Below, one piece after another: positions 55,001-64,000 of a stretch of 64,000 bases of DNA. The stretch comes from Phoronis australis (Eukaryota > Phoronida > Phoronidae). The stretch spans positions 410,427 through 474,426 of the forward strand of contig NMRA01000285.1 in the NCBI GenBank assembly GCA_002633005.1. The letters run 5' to 3'. Every line of letters begins with the position of its first letter. The first letter of the stretch is position 1. A program made the translations under genes and the position numbers. The notes beneath the pieces were generated by a model. That model was given only the letters and a program-made list of their open reading frames with translations. It had not been told where the DNA came from and ran no database searches.

Positions 55001-58000
55001 AGTTAATGTTGAAACAGCAAACATGGATAAGGTGTGTATAGGTTATATTGACTGAATACAAGTTTTCACCAAATAATTAACCGAAGATGTTGAGATTTTC
55101 ACTTCTCACTACATACTCGCTTTTTTTGGCATTGGCAAATCGACTTAATATTGTAATTTGAACTTAGGAACACCACTTCTCGAAAATGGCTTGGTGGATT
55201 TCACTGATTAAACTTTCCAAACTTCATCAATCTCAAAAATGCTATGAGGATTTTTCGATATAAAGGCTTAGTTTTTGCAAAATACAAGTGCTATTTTTTG
55301 CAAAAATACTTTCTGCCAGTTGATTTGTCATAGAAACCAAACTAAAAAAAACTAATGAAAATTCCTAACAGCCTTTTTGAGGTAAGTGGTGAAGTTTTCA
55401 TTAAACAAGAGGTTTCATTAAAATCGACCGAATGCTTATTTTGGTATGAATCTACCTTTCTTAAAAATGACATTTTGACTTAAAAATATGTTAACATAAT
55501 AATAATAATGGCACATAAATGTAAAATATGTTTTATAATTATCTCAGATCTCTTTTCTTTCAGAAAACATATGCTTTTACTTGTTGACAAAGCCTAGTTT
55601 TTTGATGTACGAGTTATAATGGAGGCCACTAAATAAGGATTGAGATAACCTTAAGAGTGTACTCGTGGGTTTAAAAACGTAACAAAAAGAATGATTTAGA
55701 AAGCTGTAACTTGTTAACCTGAAAGACCTATGCTGCTGTTGACTAGTGACTCAATGTTCTTGCTTGTATAGTTACAAACTCAAGCTTAATATTTGAATAA
55801 TGTGCGTACACAATCCACTTTTGATCCTAATCTGAAACTAAGAGTTCTAGAGTATATCTATTGTGCTTGCTCTATGTGCTTTTGTACTTTAGAACCAGCC
55901 GTAATTTCTTACTAACTCATTTTCAGGCTCAAGCGATCGTTGTGGGTTTCCTCGCCAGTGTGGCTGCTATGGTGCTCGGCTGGATACCTCAGGGGAAGTT
56001 TGACATTCATCACGGCTTCCTTCTAGGAGCCAGTAGTATGCTGACTGCCTCGTTGGCTAGCCTGGTCTTAGGTCAGTGCCAATTCTGTTGTGTGCTTGCT
56101 TAGATTTTTTAGGGAATATGCCAAACTTTATTTATGGCCAAAAAAGCATAGTTGGGTCTGATCTGTACAACATCACCTCATTTTTGAGACCTGTGATTAA
56201 TGCCTAAAAATTGAAAAATGCCCACACTCAGTTTCAGCCAAGGTCTGGTGTGGATATATAGAAAAGCAGCGCAAAGGCACGCTAGCTAGGGTAAGCAAGG
56301 TTTGAAGCACCATGATTTAGTAACCAATTAGTAAAATATCCTGCATCATTTTTGCTCATCTCGAGTGGATTTTCTGTTCTGAAAAAGTAAGCAACAAATA
56401 AACCTCAACATCGACTTGATCATCAAATAAGAGACCAGAACCCTTTATGCTTTTTGCCTAAACTTCTTGGTTTTTTAATTTTGGCAAAATTTGATGGTAT
56501 TACTTACTTAACTTTTTGCAGGCCTGCGGTATTTTTCCCCTGTTTATTGGGCAATGTTGAATTCTTAACCGAAGCATTTTGTAGGATAAAACCTGTACAT
56601 TATCATGCTCATCCAAACTTGAATTGCTGTTGAATGAGCCGGCAACTCAAGACAAAGCAATATGCTGCAGATGCGCTATTTTCAAATTCACAATTTTAGG
56701 ATTCAAAACCCTGTGATTTATTAATGTGTTTGAGTTGCTGTTTGGCAAATGTGTGGGGTTTTGTGGTTTTAGTAATTTACAAGGAGCATAAAACAGATTC
56801 GTTGCAAAATACAAGGCAGAATTAGTACAGACTGGCAAAGAAAAAAAATAATGCGCGAATAGTTGTGAACATTAGCATTGCTTAGCGTGACCGCTCTTTC
56901 ACACCTCACCAAAGCCAACTTGTTTCAATACTTACAACAATTTACCTTGCGTTTGCAGGCTCCATAATGATACTGGTGATTGTTCTGTCCCGGAAGTGCC
57001 GTGTCAATCCAGACAATGTGGCCACGCCCATAGCAGCTAGCCTGGGCGATCTCATCACATTGACTGTACTGTCTGCTATAGGATCACTGTTACATAATGC
57101 TTTAGGTCTGTATCTGTGGGTGGGTGTACATCTGAAGATGTACTGTACATACCAAATGTATTTAGACAAAATAGTTCCCTGTTGTGACAACTAGGCAGAA
57201 ACAAAATTCATCTTCAGAGTGGTCTTCCCTCATGACCGAGAATGAATGGAAACTAACGGTAATGTTAGTAACGTGGCTTAGTCTTTCTGTAAGTATTTCG
57301 AATGTTGCCATCCTAATAACTATTACCTGTCATTTTTGTTGTTCTTAAAATGAACCGTTATGACAGGGAAGTGTCATTTTATCTGATTGCTTCTGATTGT
57401 TGATTGTATTGGATGTATGTTTGAAGGATTTTTTGTAAATGGGTGAAATGTTGATCCATTCGCAGCTAATGTTTAAACTTATTCCAAACTGCGACACTTT
57501 ATGAAATGGGACAGAAATGGATATTGGATTCTGTTTACAAGTTCAAGCTGTTTACGTTGGCAGTATATACCTGTCAGCATACCCTTTCCAAAAAATCTGG
57601 TTATGCGCATTCAATGGGCATAAGAAATACCAATGGCAAATTTAACCCCGTCTCTTCCGATATCTTAGTTTTTTCCTCAATCCATGCATACTTAGTGTAA
57701 GTACCTAATATTTTGATATCATTATGCAGATCAGTCCAGAGCAATGTGTTCATTTTCATTTCTTTGACCAGCCCGTAAGTTCATGTTGTGTTCTTCAATC
57801 GTTCCTAGTAGTTTCTTTATCGTTTCCATGGTGATTACAGGTGTGAAGATATGGTTAGCACCCACTATATGTGCAGTACTCATTCTCCTCACTCCTTTCA
57901 TGATCTATATATCGATAAAGAACAAGTATACCTCTGAGGTCATTTACACCGGCTGGACACCAATTATATCTGCCATGGCCATCAGCAGGTATGTACGAAC

Positions 58001-61000
58001 AGTCACCAATAATCCTGGGCTGTTCCCAACTTTGTGAGCCTTAACCTGTCATGAAATTTGTTAAGGGAATGAAAGTGTATTCTATCCATTTGCTTTGTCT
58101 CCACCTCTGTATTTTGACATATAAATGATCAGTCACTGACTTCGTTCCCAGACAATCCAAGAATTCACTACACAAGGAAGTATGATGGTTGAAGGAATTT
58201 AGCTAATATCTCACCAATGTGGCACACAATATGGAGGAAAAGTAAAGTTTCATTCTTTTTTATAAAATTTAGTATGACCAAACTCTTTATTATTTTAAAG
58301 TTATATACCATAGCTTCCATCAGGCACTGTTTGGAGCAATTTTGGCATTATTACTTTTGTCCGAAATTGTGTTTACCATATGTGTTCACCATCATGTAAT
58401 GGCCTGGTAAAGTGATACTTGAAGTGCAGCCCTTATTAGTTTATAATGTTGTAGAGGTAAACCTTGGCATAGACTTGTTGTTATCATCTTGAAGATAGTC
58501 GATAATTTTATGTCATCATCCATTGTTCCCATCTGTCCGGAGTCAGTTCGGGGTTCGTCCGCCGTCCGCCTGACATCCATCTGGCGTCCGTCCGACATCC
58601 ATCTGGCATTTGTCCGACGTCTGCTGCTCTATCTCCAACACCATTTGGTGCATGTGGCAATTTTATTTTTTTATGTTTACCTCGTCTGTGTCTTCATATG
58701 GGCATGTACATGTATTAGTAAGATGACGCTATCCTCCCGTTTTCTGAATTCGACATATTTTGCACAACCTTGTGGGTATTTTTATTGTTTTCGAGTCTGT
58801 TTATTGTGCATGCACCCCTCTGTCAACCAAACTACTCTAAGGATCATTTGTAAAAATTGGGAGTATATGTTTTTACTGTGAAGAGGGCAGTTGACAAGGA
58901 TTTTCCTCCGACTTCTACTTCGGTGGCGCTTCCTAGTGGAAGTTTTTTTGCATATACGCCCATGGCTGTATCTCCTAAACGCTCTTCAGAATCTTTATTA
59001 AATTTAGTAAGTGTATTGATGTAAAGGTAACAACAGACAGAGACGACTTTCGGATGGATTGAACTACAGGTGTGCCCCCTAGTGACAATTTAAGTTTTTT
59101 ACGCTTATCTCTATCATCAGAGGTCCTCAACAGATTTTCATAAAATTTTGAAGATAGGCATCGATTAATGAGTTGATGCTATCCTCTTGTTTTCAGATGG
59201 AGTCGAGGTATTTTGCACCAGCTAGTGGCCATTTATGCTGTTTTTGAGACTGTTTTTTGGCATCCGCCCCTCTGTTAACCAAACCACTCTAAGGATGATT
59301 GTAAAACTTGGCGTATATATGTTCCTACTGTGAAGAGGACGGCTGATGGTGATTTTCCGTTGACTTTGACTACTGTGACGCCTCCTAGTGGCAGTTTTGT
59401 TTTTTTACACCTATGGCTGTATCTCCTAAACCCTCTGCAGGATATTTATTAAAAGCAAGTGTATCAACATGAAGTTGACAGCGAATGATGACGACTTTTA
59501 AACGGTCCCGATGAATGCTGTGCCCCCTATTGGCAATTTCTTTTTTCCGTTTTCGTCTGTTTTTCTGAAGTTCCTTGAGGGATTTTTTTGAAATTTGGCA
59601 AATAGTTTTCTGTTAAAGAAAGGATGACATGTTTTTGTTTTCGGATAGATTCTACGTATTTTGTGCCATCTAGTGGCCATTTTTATTGTTTTGCAGTCTG
59701 TTTTTGGCGTATGTCCCTCTATCAACCAAACGCTATTAGGATGATTTGGAAAATTGGTGTTAATGTTTCTACTGTGACGAGGATGGCTGATGATGATTTT
59801 CGGATGACCCGGACTTTTGTGGCGCCTCCTAATGGCAGTTTTTTTGCATCTATGGCTGTACCTCCCTAACTGCCTACAAGATATTTATTGAATTTGGCAA
59901 GTGTATTTATATGAAGTTGACAAAGAACGATGACGACTCTTGGATGGATCTGACTTCTGCTGTGTCCCCTTAGTGGAATATTTTTTCGTTGTTCTCTGTA
60001 TCTTTGAAACTTGTTGGCAGATTGTTATGCAATTTTATATCAAATAGATAAAATATTAAATAGATAAAGACTCCACATGTTCCTGTTTTTGGATAGCTTC
60101 AATGTATGGCGGCTGTTTTTATGATCATGAACTTTTGCAAATAGGTTTCTAATAGGAAGAAGACGATGCCTCCTGATTTTTGGGCGGATTTGATGTATTC
60201 TGCACCACTCGGTGGCCATTTTTTAAAAAAATTTTTGAGTATGTTTTTAACATCACCCTCTCCATCCACCAAACCGCTTGAAGAATCATTATCAAAATTT
60301 GTAGATCTGATGTGTTCCTGATGAGATGATCGAGGCTGACGTTTTTTTCGGATGTGTTCAACTACTCTGGCACCCCTTAGTGGCAATTTTATTTTTTGCA
60401 TTCACGGCTGTATCTTAAATAACCCTTTGGAAGATCTTATGTTTGCTCCTATGGAGATGGCAACAGATGATGGCCAGTTTCAGACCAATCCAACTGCAGC
60501 TGTGCTCCTCAGTGGCAGTTTTATTTTTACGTTTGCCTCTTTAACTTCAGAGTTCCTTGTTCCTTTTTTTGAAATTGGGCAAACAGCTTTCCTTTTTGGT
60601 ATGGATTCGATGTATTCTGTACCAACTAGTGGCCATTTTAATTATTAGTCTGTTTTTTGTCATCTGCTTCTGTATCTGCCAAACAGCACAGAGGATCGTA
60701 ATAGAAATTGGCAGATTCCTACTGATAAGAGGCTGACTGACATGGATTTTTCAAACGGGTCCAACTAGTGGTGCCTTCAGTGACATTTATTTGTATCTAT
60801 GGCTGTATCTCTTAAACCCCTTGCAAAATGTTTTTGAAATTTTGCAATCCCTATTAACTTGGCAGCAGACGGACGGATTTGACTACTGCTGTGGTTCCTA
60901 ATGGTAGTTTACATTATGTATATTTAGAGTTCTTTGACAGATTTTCATGAAATTTGTTGGCAAATAATTTTGAGAGATGATGTCACCATTCCATTTTTGT

Positions 61001-63749
61001 ATGGGTTCAATGTATTCTGTGCCATGTAATGGCCATTTTTATGCTAGAAATAAACACTCCTAGAAGCACACTATTTACGGTACAGTCATGGGCACATATC
61101 AATGCTCTGCATTGCTCTTGTTATGTTACAGTGTTGGTGGTCTCATCCTTGATTTTACTGTCTCCAGCAAGAAATTTCTTGGCATCGCAGTCTTTCAACC
61201 AGTAATTAATGGTGAGTGCCTTATAAAGTTTTACTTTAATTCTTAGGTTAAAACATCAATTGTCCAATGTCAGAATCTGGAAGATTTGGAAGACAAAAAT
61301 NCAATATGTTTTTTTATATTGTGCAACCCATTGGACACTCAGTCTTCTGTTGAAGAATCCTGTACTCTTCTCAGGAAGTGGTTGAATCCCACGCTGTGTA
61401 GTGTTACCATGATTAATTTTTTACCTCATTCTGATAACAGCATTGCAAACCTTGTTTTCTTTAGTCAGTTCCCTGAATATTTGCATATAATAATATTATT
61501 CTAAGTTTGTACATTTTCCTTTGAAGAAGACCATTTTAGTTCCAAGACGTTTATTATGCAGACATTGATATTTTAATATCATTTAAAAATGTAAACCTTC
61601 CATTACTCCCCATCCTTACTTATGAGACAAAGTGCACATTCACCTTTTTGCATGTCTAGGGAATATGGGACTGAATTCTAGAGCTGAGTCTCTTTTGACT
61701 TGGGAAGTGACAAGCTCCTCTTTGTCATGTAATAATAATGGCTTTAAGCCATTACCACCTGGCAGATATAACACACATAATAATGGCTTTAAGCCATTAC
61801 CACCTGGCAGATATTACACACCTGAACTTCACCCGAACACCTTGGGTAAATTCTAACCAGTTTCAGACTATAATAATTGAGAGCTGCTAACTTTATTGTA
61901 AAGGCTCATAATTCTTCAAAATATTGTTTCATGGTAGCTAGACAGAAGAACTTGAGTGCAGAAAAGCAACGGCAGGGGAACTGAATAAATGACGAAATTC
62001 ATTTCTTGTTCTTAATTGAATAGATTTCAATGTACGTGCCCTGTAAGCAACATACTGTCTGATGAAATATGACCTGCTCACAACACAGTGGCACCTTTGT
62101 ACAATCTGTCGGCTGCATTTGGTTGACTTCGACATGTGAACCACCTGAGACTTCTGATTTGTTCTCAATGACAACTTTTGGCTAACAGTGAGACCAATCA
62201 GATGTCTTAAGCTGCCTTTACACGAGGAATAGTTGTCACGGCACGAGATGTCATGGTGCAACTTGCTCCATTTGAGTCACACTTACACGACATTAGATCG
62301 CAAACTGGATCAGCACGAGTCATTTACGCAAAGACAGTCTATGCATGCTTGCATTAATAATAACGAATATCCAAACCACATGAAATGCCAGTGGATCACC
62401 CGTATATGCACTATTGCATAATTATGCGCATTGAAAGACAATCCCTTTCTGACCTGCCTCAGTTGTGTTTAGAAGTGTAGTTGACGTTGGAGCAGCTGAT
62501 CGAGTACAAGTCACTCTATCTCTCAAACTGGTGTCAAAAATGGCTGCCATAGTGGCACCTTGCTCCGTATCAGTCGTGTTTACATCTTGCGCACGATCAT
62601 CTTCTTTATTTTAATTTGCTCCTTGACAGCGGTCTCCCATGTAAATGCGGCTCAAGCCGTAGGATCGGGTGGAACCGAGTGAAATCAAGTGCAGTCATTG
62701 CACTGACGGAACTTGCGCGCAATCTTGTAAAGATCAAGCTTGGATTTACTGTTGAGATGCACAAACTCACCGCAGCCTCTGTTTCAGGTGTTGGTGGTAA
62801 CCTGGTGGCAGTGCAGGCTAGCCGTATCTCCACTGCCCTTCACAAGGTCAGCAAGCCTGGGAACCTGCCAAAAGAGGCGCTGCACGGATGTCCAAACTGT
62901 CCTTCAGCCTTCTTTGGAAAAGGTGGGTCAGAAGTGTTGTTCCTTTGTTGAAAATTTGATGTTCCTTTGTTGACAATTTGATGTTCTGTGTTCAGTTGTT
63001 GACTGAAGGTCTTGCTGTGGAAGAGGCATACTGAGTGGAGTCTTGTTGTTGAAAATTGTTTGCAACATGAGCAATTACATGCAGCTAGTTTGAAACAGTG
63101 TGTTTTGATACTTTGTATTAGCGAACTTGAAGTTTTGTTGACTGCATAAGTTTTAATAATGTTTGGTAGTATCCAAGAAACATAATATTTTGAAACGCTT
63201 TGTTGTCAAATGCTTGGTATTCTTCTGTTCTGTGTGCCATCTGGGTTCACAGCTGTGAGTGTTATTTACATTAATTTCATTCCTATAGACTTCATCATAT
63301 ATATTGATGACACTTCACTAGCCCAATTGCGGATTTGCAGTTTGAGCCATTGGAGTAGGACACAGGGACCATCTTCAATGTGTAACCTTGCATAAGGTCT
63401 CTTGCCTCGCATGTGAAAACTAATTACACATTGTCAGACTCTTTCAAAGTTGTAGCAAATTCCCAATGTGCATTATCAAGTTAACACCATGATGGCTATG
63501 GAAGGAGGGAAAAATGTCTTAGCTTTTTATATTGCAGAAAGTTAATAGTTTTGTATTTGCTTGTATAATCGACCCCTGATCTTCACTATCCCTTATGCAG
63601 GTCCCCATTCGCGGGCATGTCGGGTCCTTCTAGCCATGGTTATCCCTGGTCATCTGGTCTTCATGTTTACCATTGCCTCTATGAATGCTGGCCATACGAC
63701 TATCACTGCACAGTTTATAGCCGTCTATCTGTGTGCAGCTTTAATTCAG
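52030..63749 (+). CDS. SLC41A1: SLC41-type magnesium transporter (MgtE-like), 3'-partial and with an internal exon lost in a gap
   Basis: Exons: 52030-52482, 55927-56071, 56959-57105, 57841-57988, 61132-61211, 62788-62922, 63601-63749, all phase-compatible. SLC41 proteins are plasma-membrane Mg2+ carriers related to bacterial MgtE. The first exon (151 codons) is a hydrophilic acidic Ser-rich N-terminus ending in membrane helix 1 ([20 protein letters not shown]). Later exons give [20 protein letters not shown], the MgtE signature [58 protein letters not shown] and [20 protein letters not shown]. About 60 residues expected between LDVVQ and AQAIVV (HWEVF...LGLKGNLEM in known SLC41s) are absent and should lie in the N run 53264-53640. 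The C-terminal half of the second MgtE domain is beyond the window. Choice among A1, A2 and A3 is not resolved. Confidence 0.93.
53264..53640. other. Assembly gap (377 N)
   Basis: Run of N in the first SLC41 coding intron. A missing exon set of about 180-190 nt, phase 0 on both sides, would fit inside. Confidence 0.99.
53706..54273. mobile_element. Harbinger-like MITE with TTA target duplication
   Basis: Left GGGCTGTTCCAGCAAAATCT and the right end's reverse complement GGGCTGTTCCAGTAAAATCT are terminal inverted repeats that run on into a G-rich stretch. They are flanked by TTA at 53703-53705 and 54274-54276. TTA/TAA duplications with G-rich termini are typical of PIF/Harbinger. The interior holds repeated GGGTGGTTGC / GGATGGT words and no ORF. 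It lies in the SLC41 intron just after the gap. Confidence 0.78.
56160..56400 (+). repeat. Dispersed repeat, related copy at 43990-44130
   Basis: Shared words include AGTTTCAGCCAAGGTC (ATTTCAGCCAAGGTC in the other copy), GGTAAGCAAGGTTTGA and CACCATGATTT (GCCATGATTT). No coding potential. Confidence 0.5.
58540..61050 (+). repeat. Higher-order tandem repeat in the SLC41 intron, about 400-550-bp units
   Basis: About five and a half diverged units. The phrase GGCTGTATCTCCTAAAC or a close variant recurs at about 58963, 59409, 59852, 60404 and 60800. Each unit contains three related sub-blocks with a CCTAGTGGCAGTTTT-like word, a TTTTTNCGNNT(A/C) tract and an ATTNNTAAAATTTGG-like word after AGGAT. 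Single copies of the family lie at 6785-7105 and 35940-36570. No conserved ORF. Confidence 0.75.
61731..61821. repeat. 45-bp tandem duplication with an internal palindrome
   Basis: ATAATAATGGCTTTAAGCCA followed by TTACCACCTGGCAGATAT occurs twice head to tail in the SLC41 intron. GGCTTTAAGCC is a perfect palindrome apart from its centre. Confidence 0.85.
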
Positions 63750-64000
63750 GTGAGCAAGTTATTTTCTTGTGTCTAGATATTTCTATGGTGTAATCCCACC
63801 AATTTCAGACAAAAATAATTGCCAAAATTGCCTCTTCATTTTTCAAAAGCTTCTAACATTATTCTGAGTGCCCACATTGTTTCAAATTATTGTCTGATGC
63901 TTGCTGTAGTAAAGACCTTGAACATGCTAAAGCATTTATTTTCAGTCCTACTGTACCTGCCGTGGAAAAATGGAGAAAATAAACCTTCTATGTCGTAAAT

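Noticed and set aside
61286-61504. Single N at 61301 as a fourth false-duplication join
   Set aside because: I find no duplicated block on either side, so it is treated as an ordinary ambiguous base or closed gap.
61938-62261. 107-codon minus-strand ORF in an SLC41 intron
   Set aside because: No recognisable domain and compositionally ordinary intron. GCTGCCTTTACACGAGG here and GCCGCATTTACATGGGAG (minus strand, near 62640) hint at a MITE, but the inverted match is too weak to call.

Overview
This is a eukaryotic, almost certainly invertebrate metazoan, nuclear genome window. Genes are split into short phase-consistent exons by long AT-rich introns, and about two thirds of the sequence is intron or dispersed repeat. 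The proteins are animal families (UBA3, a copine, a BTB-BACK-kelch protein, an SLC41 transporter). The repeats (TTAA-flanked THAP-coding DNA elements, tRNA-derived SINEs, hAT-like and Harbinger-like MITEs, a GIY-YIG retroelement remnant) fit a highly heterozygous marine invertebrate. I cannot name the species or phylum from the sequence.

Layout. (1) 1-6150, + strand: the last five exons of UBA3, the catalytic subunit of the NEDD8-activating enzyme. One exon is present twice around a single-N join. (2) 6151-10668: repeat-bearing intergenic DNA. (3) 10669-30951, + strand: a complete 17-exon copine gene of the CPNE5/8/9 type. I reassembled it by eye into 546 codons without a break. Its introns hold a Ty3/Gypsy gag remnant, a LINE RT fragment, SINEs, MITEs and three satellite or minisatellite arrays. 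(4) 30952-39500: the copine 3' flank, a two-exon candidate minus-strand gene end with an acidic tail, and a fold-back THAP element inside a falsely duplicated block. (5) 40884-46960, - strand: a three-exon BTB-BACK-kelch gene (582 codons). A second falsely duplicated block lies in its first intron. (6) 46982-51983: intergenic DNA with SINEs, a hAT-like MITE and a large palindrome. (7) 52030 to beyond the window end, + strand: an SLC41-type Mg2+ transporter. One or more of its exons is missing, almost certainly inside the 377-base N run.

The four main genes are unrelated housekeeping or signalling genes (neddylation, Ca2+-dependent membrane binding, probable CUL3 substrate adaptor, Mg2+ transport), and nothing suggests they work as a unit. 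The most useful results are structural. Three single-N joins (3280, 38109, 45842) each lie between near-identical blocks that differ by insertions, so they look like unmerged haplotypes rather than real duplications. At 3280 the two haplotypes give an empty and an occupied site of a THAP-coding TTAA transposon. A fold-back relative of that transposon carries the THAP start exon in both arms. Two introns have minisatellites whose repeat unit begins at, or includes, an authentic splice site. The SLC41 start codon is overlapped by a short upstream ORF.
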